From positions 51,849,954-51,913,953 of the forward strand of contig NC_080695.1 of NCBI RefSeq assembly GCF_030445035.2: 64,000 bases of DNA, written 5' to 3'. Positions 49,881 to 61,638 of this stretch are shown piece by piece; positions within the stretch are counted from its first letter, which is position 1; the number at the start of each line of letters is the position of its first letter. The notes under the pieces are model-generated. The model made no database searches. It had not been told where the DNA came from and saw nothing but the letters and a program-made list of their open reading frames with translations. The DNA comes from Dasypus novemcinctus. Its lineage: Eukaryota > Chordata > Mammalia > Cingulata > Dasypodidae. Made by a program: the position numbers and the translations under genes.

Positions 49881-51720
49881 GGAAGGCCGATGTGATGCAT
49901 GCAGACTTCACCCCTAGAAGCCACTGTGCTCAGAGCAGCTGAAGGCCACCCCTGAGGTGCCCTTGGGTCGGCTTATCCTCATCGTCCCCCACTTCACACC
50001 TGGCTCCCCTTCTGACGCCTGGGTCAGCTGGCCAGCAGGAGCCTCAGATGCAGGGATGGTAGCGCCGTGGAGGTAGGAGGTTCCTGTGGACAAGCTCCCT
50101 CTTTGCACTTCCATCTTTGGTACTGGGTGTGTATGGCCCCTCTGATTTTTCTATAAGCTTCCCTGGTCCACCTGCACCATCACTTAGAACTGGCTCGTAG
50201 CTTTGTCTGATCCTCTCACTCCTCCCTCCAGAAACTTTCTTCTCCACCTCCTCCTTAACATTTGTGTGTGATCTGATTCCTGTAATCAATCTTGGCAACT
50301 GCAGAGGTTGTGCTCCCAGACTGAACTCTGACTAATTCAGAAACAGCATCAGGGAACAAAGATGCTCACATCACTTCTAGGTCCTGAAATACACGGGATA
50401 GGAGATTGAGAACAATTTTGTAGCAGTAATTGTTGTAAATAGGCATGCAAAGATGGATGCATTTAATTATGATAGTCACATAAAGTGCAGCATTTCTCTC
50501 CAGGGATGTGGTCCCCGGCACTTTCCTCAGCAATTGCAGAACTTCCCAGCGCGCCCAGGTTCTGATGCTAAAAGCACAAACACGTGGTAGCCTCAGTGAA
50601 TCAGATTGCATATCAGGTTAGTTAGAATCACATGCCACTGGTGTGCAACGAAGGCGTAGCCGCGTGTGTTACGCTTCACCTGTCCCTGGTGGAGGCTGCG
50701 GTAGTGCTCAAACCTTTCTAAGGACAGGAATCACCTGGACACTCATGGAACCATCCAGGAGCCTTCTCTAAGCCTGTCCAATCAGAACCTCCAGGGAAGG
50801 AGCCCAGACACCTGTGCTACAGGTTCATTTTGACAATAGGAAGTCTTCAGAAATTTGAGAATAGATGGTTAAGTCACAAGGTTACGCGATTTTGTAAAAT
50901 TTACAAAAGGAAGCTATTTTATCCACTACCAGTAAGACGCCTGCCTCTTCCCCACGTTCATCTCAGCACACGTGTCCTGCCCTTTTAGCTAGGTGACCTG
51001 GAGGGCCGCAGGCACTTTTACCATTGAGCTGAGGGCAGGTTCACTTGCTGAATTATTTCATTTGACTTTGTAGAATATCTTCCCTTACTTCGGAGTCACT
51101 TTCCTGTACGGTTGAGTCATTCCCAGTCCTCTTGGCATTAGAAGAGCTTTTAGGAACACAAGCGCATGGCTCGCGGCTTGCCGGGCCGCAGGACAAAGGC
51201 CGCCCGCTGGCTGCACAATGGGGCTGAAGGTTCCAGGTCACTGAGGCTGGAAGTCCAAGGCCAGGGGCTGGCCAGGCCACGCCCTGCCCAGGCGGTGCCC
51301 TCCCTGCAGTGCCAGGCCCGCGCCCTCTCCAGGCTTTTGCCCACTTCTCCTGCGTCTGCTCTGCCTGTGCTCGCTGACTTCTCGCTCCTCCCTGGAGCTT
51401 CTCTGTATCTGAATTTATCCCGCCCCTAAAACTCTCCAGGGATCTGGAGTAAGGGGTCCCATATTCCGTCGGGCAACCCCTTAACTAAAGGTAGCGCCTT
51501 CAGGAGGTCCTCCATGCACCTGGGTCCTGCCTGGCACGTGGATTGAGGCTGAGGACAAGTGCCCTGGGGGCTTCCTGACTCAGCCTCCTGCACCTGCCAC
51601 CGGCGGATTCACGCGGGAGCGGAGGAGCCGCTGCTCAGATGCCCAGGACGCGGGCAGGTCAGTCAAGCACGGGAGAAAGGGCCGACGCCTGCGTGGACAC
51701 AGGAAGAAAACGTTTATGGT
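49881..51720. other. GC-richer unique region
   Basis: Higher GC than its surroundings, in two bumps (about 49890-50240 and 51150-51440). Open frames of up to 87 codons (for example 51166-51429 +) overlap on both strands and match nothing I know. It could hold an unannotated noncoding exon, but I see no convincing splice pair. Confidence 0.35.
50708..50830 (+). repeat. Possible MER5/MER20-like hAT fragment
   Basis: The block tagtgctcaaacctttctaa followed by caggaatcacctgg and later ccaatcagaacctccaggg fits small hAT relics, but it is diverged. Confidence 0.35.
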
Positions 51721-52909
51721 CTTTCATTTACCAGCCAAACCCTAAGTAGTACATGTGTATCCAACAATTAACTAAACAGAAAATTCAGATAAAAGGAGCA
51801 TTATGGAAAAGTATAAAGATGAGTTTAAAAAAAACAATGGAAACATGGCAATATTTTGGTATAAATTTTAACCAAAATAACAGATCATACGAGTTCAGTA
51901 ACACATTAAGAGAAAGAGATGAGCTTTGCCTGGTGAATAAACTCTTGATGTTTGATAAGCCAATAAATTAAGAGGATTAGAGCATACGAACCCACTGGAA
52001 ATATTTTCAATCTCCTGATCATATGAAACAAAACACTGACATTGAGCAAGATAACCTAAAGCTAAAATAGGCCAGTGCAGTGAGGACACTGACAACAAAC
52101 TAGGTATTCAATATCACTTAAAAAATACTTCAGATAGCAAGCACACAAGATAATTGAAGTATTCTAAAATCTTACAGCTTATATTCAAAGCACACTTTAG
52201 AGCATCCCCCCAGTTTTACAATCCAGTAAATGTAATTCATATTCCCTGTAAGTTATGAAGAACAAAAAACAGTGCTAAGCATTTATTGATAAATAACACA
52301 TTTCAGACAACAATGTTGGAGGCAAGAATTATCTTTTATTTTTCTACAAAAGATATCATAATAGTTTTGGCAAAGAGTATGCAGATGAAAATCCAGACAA
52401 ATATATATGTTAGAGGTGTTGTCAGGCAATTAATTAATTTTTCCCCAGATTTGTGATGTTTTTTAATATTGCTAAATTCTATAATTTATTATAATCTCCC
52501 CTCTCATAAATAAGTATAGACTGTAAATAATTGTGCATTCATAAATGTATTCATTTTATTTTAAATAGTCATCTGTACTTCTATTAACTATAAGTCCCTA
52601 AATTTGGATTTACCTTTGCTTATAGTAGATAGTCAGTGAATATTTGAATATATACCTAATTTCCTACAAGGGATATCTTCCTTCTTAGATACAAATGAAC
52701 TGCTCTCAGCTTGTGCCTGAGGCTTGGGGTAAAAGAATGGGAGAGAAATTGATGGGCATAATTTCCTTCACCATGCTTTACTGGTGGGAGCAACCTTGGT
52801 TATCTTTTTATTTTTGAGATTTTAATACATTAACAACTAGCTCTTTCCATGTTGACTTTATAAAATGAGCTTTTTTTTAAACAATAATTTCTCATTAAAA
52901 GAAGAGGAC
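51721..52909. other. Unique AT-rich intergenic sequence
   Basis: No gene or named repeat seen. Confidence 0.5.
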
Positions 52910-53142
52910 AAGGAGTGGATGTGGCTCAAGTGGTTGAGCTCCTACTCCTCACATGGGAGGTCCTAGGTGCAGTTCCTGATGCCTCCTAGATACAAACAAC
53001 AGCAACAACAACAAAACAACAAGCAAACAAATGGGAAGACCAGCTCAGGGGAGCCGATGTGGCTCAGTGGTTGAGTGCTGGCTTCCCACTTATGAGGTCC
53101 CAGGTTCAATCCTTGGCCCTGGTACCTCAAAAAAAAAAAAAA
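52910..53142 (+). repeat. Dimeric tRNA-derived SINE
   Basis: Two tRNA-like heads in tandem. The first is at 52910-52990 (gtggctcaagtggttgagct, tcctaggtgcagttcctg). The second is at 53048-53130 (gatgtggctcagtggttgag, caggttcaatccttgg). A CAA-rich linker joins them and an A-tail closes the element. It is distinct in body from DAS-III. Imperfect flanking repeats (gaagaggac, gagaaggac) may be its target duplication. Confidence 0.85.
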
Positions 53143-53279
53143 GAGAGAGAGAAGGACTATATATACTTTTCCAGAACATCAAAGAGCTTAAGAAAAATAT
53201 GTAGATTACCTGACATAGTAGGAAATTAATACCTGATAGTAAACCTACCTTATGGGTCTTTATTTTTGATAACTTAAAA

Positions 53280-53600
53280 AATGTTTCTTGAAAAATAACT
53301 TACATACCGTAAAGCACACGTATCTTAAGTGCAAAACTCGAGGAAGTTACACAGGCACACACACAACTGCCAAGGTCAGGAGACCCAACCTGCACAAGGC
53401 CTTCCCTGGCTTCCCAGTCCGTTTTCACAGGAATTGCTCACCCCCAGAGGTCGTTGCTCTTCTAACTTCTATCATAAATAAGTTTTGAGTGTGACCCCAA
53501 ATTAGCCCTTTGCTGCATTTTCTTTACCTCCGGCAGGTCTACACGTTCTCTGAGGGACATATTTGCACAACTGTTTCACTAGTTTTCCAGAACCCCAATA
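53280..53600 (-). mobile_element. Old L1 3' UTR fragment
   Basis: Reads aaaaataacttacataccgt, aagcacacgtatcttaagtg and ccaaggtcaggagacccaac, a reverse-oriented 3' end of an L1M-class element. Confidence 0.65.
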
Positions 53601-53962
53601 ACTAATACTTGTGTTAAATTATTAATGACACATTTTCCATTCATATCAGTTAATTAATAGTTGGTTAAAAACACCAAAAATAAAAAATAAAAAAACCCAA
53701 CTTGTATAATTAAACAGGATGCTTCTCTCTGGCTCATGTCTGTGTGTGACTGGCTTGTGTGTAGTGTACCTGAATGCAAGTACTGGTACACAGATATTCT
53801 AATTTTCTCTATTTCAGAGGCCTACTGAAAGGAGAAAGAAGAAATATATTTATTGGCCTGATTTATTTCTTCTCTACAACCCTCTACTAGAATAGTTACA
53901 ACAGATTCCTTCAGATTGGTCCAGGAAGACTTTCTTGAAATGGTAAGTTATCGGCATAATGG

Positions 53963-54566
53963 TGTATTAGTCAGACGAAGGGATGCTGCTGCAAAATACC
54001 AGAAATCAGCTGGCTTTTATGAAGGGTATTTATTTGGGGTAGAAGCTTACAGTTACCAGGCCATGAAGCATAAGTTACTTCCCTTACCAAAGTCTGTCGC
54101 CAAGTGTTGGAGCAAGATGGCTGCTGACATCTGTGAGGGTTCAGGCTTCCTGGGTTCCACGCTTTCTGGAGCTTGTTTCTCTCCAGGCTCAGCTGCCCTG
54201 CTTGCTCCACAAGGCCAGCTGTTGACTATCAGATACCGGCTCTGTCTCTCTCCCCGTGGCTAGATTCTCTCTGGGCTCAGCTGTTCTGCTCCTCTGTGTG
54301 CTTACTTCCCGGGCTCCAATATGAAAACTCCAACCTCCCTTCTCTGCGGTGCAGTTTCTCTGTGAGTTCCCATCCACCGAGGGGGCGGGGACTCAACATC
54401 TACTGAAGTGGCCCAATCAAAGGCTTAGTCATTATTTCATCAAGTAAAGTAAAACCTCCAAATCCAACACACCCTAATATATCTATACACCCAGAAGACA
54501 AGAATAGTTTACAAACACAATCCAATATTTCTTTTTGGAATTCACCAGTAATATCAAACTGCTACA
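53963..54566 (-). mobile_element. Solo LTR fossil, ERVL/MaLR-like, with 5-bp duplication
   Basis: Same family as 15355-15977, TGTATTAG to CTGCTACA on the + strand (minus orientation). It is flanked by the perfect 5-bp repeat aatgg at 53958-53962 and 54567-54571. No internal retroviral region is present. A 5-bp duplication and the LTR layout fit class III elements. The open frames inside are not genes. Confidence 0.88.
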
Positions 54567-54571
54567 AATGG

Positions 54572-55384
54572 GAAGAGTGAGAGAGGCAGGGGTGGGTAGA
54601 AGAGTGGTAAACACTCAAATCTAAGGAGAGAAAATATGCAGCATGCATGTAATGGAATTAACAAATCATATTAAAGATTAAGTAAACTAAGCATGTATTT
54701 GGGTACATGTGGAAGCTGGGGAATGGGAGGCAAGTGGAGAATAACAAAGACAAAGAGAATCAAGAAAGGTTATAAAGGGCAAATAGATAAACTTAGCCAG
54801 TAGGAGTCAGATTGAGGGTGAGGCACGATTTCTGTGGAAAACAAGCAGATAATGGAGGTCTTTCACTTGGTGAAAAAGACAGACCTTAGAATTTGACCCA
54901 TACTTACTTCGTCGGAACTTTAAATTTGTGGTGCTTTAGCCAAATATTTAATAAGTGCCTCCTGTGGCAAAAAACTCCCTCTTTTTTTTTGTTTTTTATT
55001 TTTAGCTTTTGTCAAGTAACACTGTCAAAATCCTTTATTTTTTTTAGGTACAGCATAGCGCCATCCTTGGATTTTTGCCTTTCCCTGAAAAATGTGCATT
55101 ACTAAATGCTGCCTTAGGGGCCTAGTATCTGAGTGCAATCGGCAGTAGGCAGTCCAAGGTCTCCCCTCATTTTCTCACTGACAACAGGTTTTGCAGTTAC
55201 TTTGAGTCTGTAAATAAGTTTTAGGAGGAGGCTACTTAAATGTAGATACTTCTAATTTAACAAATTGCAGTATTTAATCTATCTTTTTAAACCGAAAGTC
55301 TCCTATATTCCAGAAAGGGAGTCTCCCTTTTTTGGGGTCACTTTCTGCAGTCGGGGTCCAACTTTAACTGTGGTTAAGCTTAAT
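54572..55384. other. Unique intergenic sequence
   Basis: No gene or named repeat seen. Confidence 0.5.
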
Positions 55385-55545
55385 TCATAACTCAGACTCT
55401 AACTGAATAAATTGCTAATTCTGTTACTTGGGCAAATTACTTTACTTCTTCAATAGCCTCATTTGTAAAACAGAGATAATAGTACCACCTCTTTCAAGAA
55501 CTGGTATGACTATTAACTGAGGTAATTCATGCGACACTGCAGACA
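55385..55545 (+). repeat. MIR SINE
   Basis: MIR order is clear: ctgttacttgggcaaattac, cctcatttgtaaaacagaga, taatagtaccacctc, and gaggtaattcatgc. Confidence 0.8.
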
Positions 55546-56564
55546 ATTTAGCTTTTAGGTCACTTCTGTCACTTGCCCTTTGTACATTTAGTATGAACAT
55601 TCCTCCTGTTTTGTTTCCTGAAGTTTTCTTACCATTTCCCAGTATGAACCATAGATTTTAAGATTACTTAAAACCCATTGCAAGAATCCAGCCTCCTGTA
55701 AATGTAGATATATCCATCCTCCATCCTGCAAGCGAAGCTCGTATATTCATGCTCTGCTGTGAATTCTGCATTCACGCTGGCTTGCTACACTTATTTTCTT
55801 TAGCTTTCTTGGCACACAGAAAACTACAATAGCATGTTTCAGCTCAGAGATCTATGACTTCCTTCATGTCAATTTGAAAAAATTTGCACCAGTGCTGCTG
55901 AGGCTACTGCTCAGATGATTCACTAAAATGGCTAGTTTGTCACAGTTAACTTCAGGCAGCCTTAGAGCCACAGGAATACTGGCAAAATTTCAGCTTCACT
56001 CTTCAGATATTTAGACCTTGGGCAGACATATTAGCCACAGTGTTTATGGAGTGTGCCTGGTTGGAAAGAAGCAACTGGTGCCATTAGCTAGACCCCTGGG
56101 AAGGGCCCTCGAGGGCTCCAGAAATGTAATACATCAACGCGCTTCTTCAGATTATGCAAATACACTTTTTGTAGAGTCCATGGGCACTCAGATTTTGAAG
56201 CAGCAGATGTTTTTGAGAGTAAGGATTACTTTATTTGCTTGTTAATAAATGTATTTACACAAATTGTACTCCTACATATTTACATAGTATTCTTTGTCAT
56301 GCTTACTCCTTCCCATACCCACAGCCTCCCATGACAAGCTTCCAACATCTTCTGCGTATCTGGTGGAAAAAGGCAAAGGACAGACTGTCAGCCACTTGTA
56401 CCTTGAAGCCCTTCGACAACTCCCCACTCTGATGAGAGGGGCTGTGTCCTTCGAGAGTCCACCAGGGCCTGCAGGACTGCAGCCGGCCGCCTCCTTCTCG
56501 AGCTGCAGCCATGACGTTTCCTTCATTTCCTTCTTTCTTTTTCAGGTTTATTTTTATTTTTTTT
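55546..56564. other. Unique intergenic sequence
   Basis: No supported gene. Overlapping frames at 56272-56581 on both strands have no recognised product. Confidence 0.45.
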
Positions 56565-57130
56565 ATTTTTACACTTTTTAAATTAAAGTTAATAGATCAC
56601 AAAGAATGTTACATTAAAAAACATAAAACACATAAGAAGTTCCCATATACTCCTTTCCCCACCCCTACCCCATCATTTTTGTAAATTGTATTTTTTGGAA
56701 GATATATACATCACACACAGAACAATGTTACATTAAAAAATGTAACAGGTTCCCGTTACCCCCTCCCCCACCCCCTCACCGTACTGCTCCCACACCAACC
56801 AACCTCCCCCATCATTGCGGCACACTCATCGCACTCGGTGAATGCATTTTGGAGCACTGCTGCACCGCATAGATAATAGTTCACCCTGTAGTTCACACTC
56901 TCCCCCAGTACATTCAGTGGGTTAAGGCAGGATATGTAAAGTCCAGCACCTGACCCTCCAAAATCATTTATGACAACTCAAAGTCCCCAAAATGCCCCCT
57001 CATCACATCTCTTCCCTCTCCCGGCCCTTAGCACCTACTGTGGCCACTTTTTCCTCCTCAATGCTATAATTTCTTCTATTACTAGTCACAATAGCTTTAT
57101 AGTAGAATATCAGTAAGTCCACTCTAACCC
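56565..57130 (-). mobile_element. L1 3' UTR with duplicated terminal part
   Basis: A reverse-oriented xenarthran L1 3' end. The terminal motif (ttacattaaaaaa followed by a C-rich stretch) occurs twice, at about 56610 and 56728. This suggests one L1 3' end inserted next to, or templated from, another. The remainder matches 30010-30640 in reverse (gagcactgctgcaccgcata, tcacatctcttccctctc). Confidence 0.8.
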
Positions 57131-59859
57131 ATATATATTTTTAAAACATTTTTAAATACTTAATTTTTTTAGAATTAAAAAAATCTTCCCTCCTTCCATG
57201 AATCCTCTGCTCAGGTTTTCTGCTGGGTCAGAACCAACCCTACCTCCCTAACCAGATGAACACCTCACCTAGTTAACTGCTGAAAACACAGAGCTATCAG
57301 CTTTTTAGTTTTTTTTTCTTAGATTCTCCCATTGGACAAGCTACTCCTTTCCTTTGGCATACGTATTTCAATCTGCAGTTATTTACGTGCACATTTATTT
57401 GCTTACTGCCTTCCCTCTTAGACCATCAGTTCTGTGACAACGGGCACAGCGGTTTGTCCAGGCTCAGCTCCTGCTCCTGCTCCTGGCACTGCGCCCGCCT
57501 GGGGCACAGATGTCGGGTTGGGTCAGTGCTGGCACTGAGCCCAGGGCTCCAGGAGCCAGGGCAGTATACCTCAAGGAACCAGGAAGGAGGGATGGCAACG
57601 AATTCAAGATCTAGAAACCTCCTGCCTTCTGAAGTATGTTTTGGGAAGTAGGATGCAGGGTCACCTGTCTGCCAAAATGACCCATTAGGGATGTGGTTTT
57701 GTGAGCTAAGATTAAGAGCTGAATTTAAATGTGCTTTCAGGGAGGAGTTCACACTGATACTAAAATTCTCAGGAGGTTTCCAGCGAATGGAAGTGGCAAG
57801 CATTTAAGATCCCCTAATATCTGCTCAGGTAAAAAATGGATGCGCACTTCTAGTTTGAATAAATGACTGGCGTTTCCAGGGTCTGCTCGCGTGTCCCCCT
57901 CCTGAAGCTTTGGGATTCATTGTGGTGGTAGGTGAAGAGGCTTGTGGTGGCCACAGGCAGTTCCTTTCAGTAGCAGCTGGTATAACCGTAGTGAACTGTT
58001 GGCTGATGACAGTGCTCAGGACACCATGGGGTCCTGACCTGGGGTGAGAGTGGAATGTGACACGGTCTTTTCAACGGACTTCTCCAAATATAGGTCTATG
58101 TTAGGGAACAGACGTGTTGACTCTATTTGGTCCATTGGCTACTTTGTTTACAAATTCTTTACAAATGTATGATCTAAACAACTTTGAATTCCAGTGATAC
58201 AGATATTATTTAATTATTTGGATTCATATTCTCACATTTATTCACATAAGGCTATTAAAAATTTGAATACAGGGTACCTGAGGATCTACTGGTGGTGGTT
58301 TTATTACTTTTTCTTGCATTTTTTGGCTTATCATTTTCTAAAACTATAAACAATGATAACTACACTACAAACTTTTATTTTGTCATGGGCAATCGTAGGT
58401 AATTTACAGGGACACTTCATTTTATTTAATCCAGTCCATGGCTTTCGATGAATTATTAGCAGAGAATAGGTCTCTTAGGAGTATTTTTGAAATAAATAAA
58501 TATGAAGATTAGCATTCTAATTCTAGGTCTGCTAGGTGTGCTCACTCTCTTTCACAACTAGTATCATCTTAAAAAACTATACAACCATGAAAAAGTTATT
58601 TTCACCTTCAAAAGGAAGGAAGTAGCTTTTATTCTTTCCTTTTAAATCTACATTTCTAGCAGTAGGTAATCCAGTAATTTTTAAAGGTAGATAAATCTGT
58701 TTTTGTGTAATCTTAGTTTTTGTGTAATCTTAGTTTTTGGAAAAGTAAATCCTGATATTAGTAGATCTATTTCAGAAAACTTGTGTTTTTATCCTCTTTT
58801 TGCCCCCTTGGAATTAGGCTGCTACATTATTTCTCATTTCATTCCTACTGCTTCCAATGCTAACATAATGAAGTCACTTGGTAATCATCCTCTCAGTGAA
58901 TCAGGATTTGAAGAACTAAATCCATCTCCATGTTCAGGTGCTGCAAATACCTGAAGACAGCTTTCTTACGCCCTCATCTTCTCTCCGTAAATACCACCTC
59001 CCATAGTTTAAATACACCCATTTACTTAATCATCCCTATTTTAAGCGAGATTTAGTAGAATGGTCATGGGAAAAAACAGTTTAGTTTAACTTGGAAACTT
59101 ACTTTATAACCTAGAGCAAGTTATTAACAGTCCTCAAAGTCTTGAGAGTGCTGCGAGCTATAAAGTTCTATGAACACGTCAACAATATTGCGTACCTGAC
59201 ATCAGGTAATGAGTTTACTCCTACCACAGTCTTATTAATTGGTAATTGTTATTGGGTTTATTTTGATTTTGCTAATTCTCCAAATCCATCACTCTAAATG
59301 TACCCATGCCTTTATTTATTCTGTTTAAAATGTGGTGCTGAGACCTGGACCTCATGCTCTAGGAATCTCTGTCCATGGTAGAATGCTGTAGGTTTCTGTG
59401 AGCTTTACATCTATTATGAAGGCTAAATCAATAGACATTGTCTATGGTTGTTCCCAGACCTATCAGCCCAGAAATCAAAAAAGAAATTGAGACTATTCTG
59501 ATATGAAATATAGTTCTAACTAGATAAAAGAATACCACTGATAGTTTCCTTTTGTAATCAATCACAATTTACTGTTATTTTACTTTTTTCTCCTAAGATC
59601 ACACTGCAACAATATCAAGTTTACCAGTCTCTAATTATCGGTACCATGTATACCCAATTCAAAAAAAAATGTGGGCCACTTTTATATGGCTGCAGTCTTC
59701 TTTGAAAATTCTTATACCTCTAACAATTTTTATTATTGCCTGGATATGGTTGACCTAAAAACTGAATTAATTTAAGGATGAAGTGCTCTTTCATTACTTG
59801 GGACTTCAGTTCCCTCATTCGTATTTTTCCCATGTTTTTACTACACTTAAAATATTAAG
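57131..59859. other. Unique intergenic sequence
   Basis: No supported gene. The 125-codon minus frame at 57426-57803 overlaps a plus frame over a CTGCTC-rich stretch and shows no recognised domain. A weak MIR-like piece may lie near 59085-59190. Confidence 0.4.
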
Positions 59860-60045
59860 TCAGCATACGTAAAATTGATTTTGTTGGTACTTCCCCTCTA
59901 TGAATTTTAGATTTATGTAACTATCATCACAATCAGCATCCAGGAAAAGTTCCATCATCACAAAAACCTCTAATACTGTATTCCCTTAAAATCACTACCC
60001 TGGTAGTCATAGTCATTGTCCAATCCCTACCCTGGTAGTCATAGT
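59860..60045 (-). mobile_element. Old L1 3' UTR fragment
   Basis: Reads acgtaaaattgattttgttg, tatgtaactatcatcacaat and cagcatccaggaaaagttcc. This fits a reverse L1M-class 3' UTR; the call is moderate because of divergence. A short duplication, taccctggtagtcatagtc, lies at about 59997 and 60028. Confidence 0.55.
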
Positions 60046-60267
60046 CTATAGTTAAATTCTGTATTTGTCCTCAATCCAGAATCTGCTTTCCCGCCCCCCC
60101 CCCCCCAGAATCCTCAAATAGTTTCTCTAAATTACCTGGAAACAGAACTCCTCTTGAATTCTATAGTTGAATTCTGTATTTTCCCTCAATCCAGAATCTG
60201 TTTTTATTCCCCCAGAATCCTCAAATAGTTTCTCTAACTTACCTGGAAACAGAACTCTTCTTTAATT
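60046..60267 (+). repeat. Tandem duplication of about 110 bp
   Basis: Copy A (60046-60160) and copy B (60161 to about 60267) both run from ctatagtt through ctcaatccagaatctg and cagaatcctcaaatagtttc to acctggaaacagaactc. Copy A contains a run of 14 C where copy B has five. Confidence 0.9.
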
Positions 60268-61105
60268 TGAATATTTTCTCTTAAAAAAATGATTCAGGAG
60301 AAAAACTAGAATAGACTCTTTATATAAATGAAGGTACTCTGTTCCTGAGAGTAGACTTTGATAGGAGGAGAGAATAAAGTAATATTTAGAGAAGCCGAGA
60401 GAGTATGTGGGCAAAACAGTAAATCAGGGATCTCAACAAGAGACAAATTTGGCTAGTATTATGATACAGTGTGAAAGGAAACATGATCTAAAAGCCAAAA
60501 TACATAGATTATCATCCTACATATGTGGAGGTTTCACTAAATCATCTTTATGGCTCTGGTTAAAACTGCTGTCCTCCAGTTTTGAGTTGACTTGGTTCAC
60601 TGGTTACTGTTTGTATTTTCCATATAACTAATAAGTATATAGCTGGAGTGCCTGTGTTCTCAGGGCTAGATGTCCATAATTAACTACTTGATGGAGTCTA
60701 CTAGGCATCAGATATTAAAACACTTGTTCAAAATGAGCTCAAATTAAAATATAAGACATCACTTCATTTAAAGGATGTTTAACACCTGATTTTCATCACA
60801 TTCAGTTGGTATTTAAATACACACCTGAAATAAGTTTTTTCCCTTCGTTTTATACTTAGATTATTAAATGTCATAAAAATAGAATTTGTTCTTACAGTAA
60901 TCTTATTTCTATATGTATTTGTACAGTAGTATTTTTCATAAACTTCTTCTATAGCACACTTATTGGGTTTGAAACATTCTCGAAAATAACAATGATAAAG
61001 CATAACTTGGTTCTTTGGTTCAGAAAAAATATTATTTTTCTTTGTTGTTGTTAAATTAATATTTACTAAGTCCTGGGGATTTCCCTAAGCATTTTTTTTG
61101 GCATC
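60268..61105. other. Unique AT-rich sequence
   Basis: No gene or named repeat seen. Confidence 0.5.
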
Positions 61106-61119
61106 AAAAGAGAGCAGCT

Positions 61120-61543
61120 GGGGAAGCAGACTTGGTCCAATGGATAGGGTGTCTGCCTACCACATGGGAGGTCCGCGGTTCAAACCCCGGGCCTCCTTGA
61201 CCCATGTGGAGCTGCCCACATGCAGTGCTGATGCGCGCAGGGAGTGCCGTGCTACGCAGGGGTGTCCCCGTGTAGGGGAGCCCCATGAGCAAGGAGTGCG
61301 CCCCATAAGGAGAGCCGCCCAGCATGAAAGAAAGTGCAGCCTGCCAAAGAATGGCGCTGTACACATGGAGAGCTGACATCCACAAAGATGACTCAACAAA
61401 AAGAAACACAGATTCCCTTGCTGCTGACAACAACAGAAGCTGACAAAGAAGACGCAGCAAATAGACACAGAGAACAGACAACTGGGGCGGGGGAGGAAGG
61501 GGAGAGAAATAAATAAAATAAATCTTTAAAAAACTAAAAATAA
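61120..61543 (+). repeat. DAS-III-type SINE, longer form
   Basis: Complete head (ggtccaatggatagggtgtc A-box region, ggttcaaaccccgg B-box region). The body includes the gagctgacatcc and caaaaagaaacacagattcc segment missing from the 10.9 and 31 kb copies. The tail is TAAA-rich. A possible target repeat, gagcagct, occurs at 61112-61119 and again at 61631-61638, beyond an extra segment. Confidence 0.92.
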
Positions 61544-61630
61544 AATAAAAATGAAAGCAAGCATTTCATCCAGTGTCTGGCACATAATAACTGTTCAATA
61601 AAAAAAAAAAAAAGAAGGAAAAAAAAAAAA
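61544..61630 (+). repeat. MIR/L2-like tail between two A-rich tracts
   Basis: Reads ccagtgtctggcacataata then ctgttcaataaaaa, the 3' end shared by MIR and L2, followed by a second A-tract. It lies between the SINE tail and the right-hand gagcagct repeat, so it may have been carried along with the SINE. Confidence 0.55.
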
Positions 61631-61638
61631 GAGCAGCT

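Noticed and set aside
53916-54406. 115-codon and neighbouring frames
   Set aside because: They lie in a solo LTR; similar peptides appear at 15290-15870 in the other LTR copy.
57426-57803. 125-codon minus frame
   Set aside because: It overlaps an opposite frame and shows no domain or splice evidence; chance in moderately GC-rich DNA.
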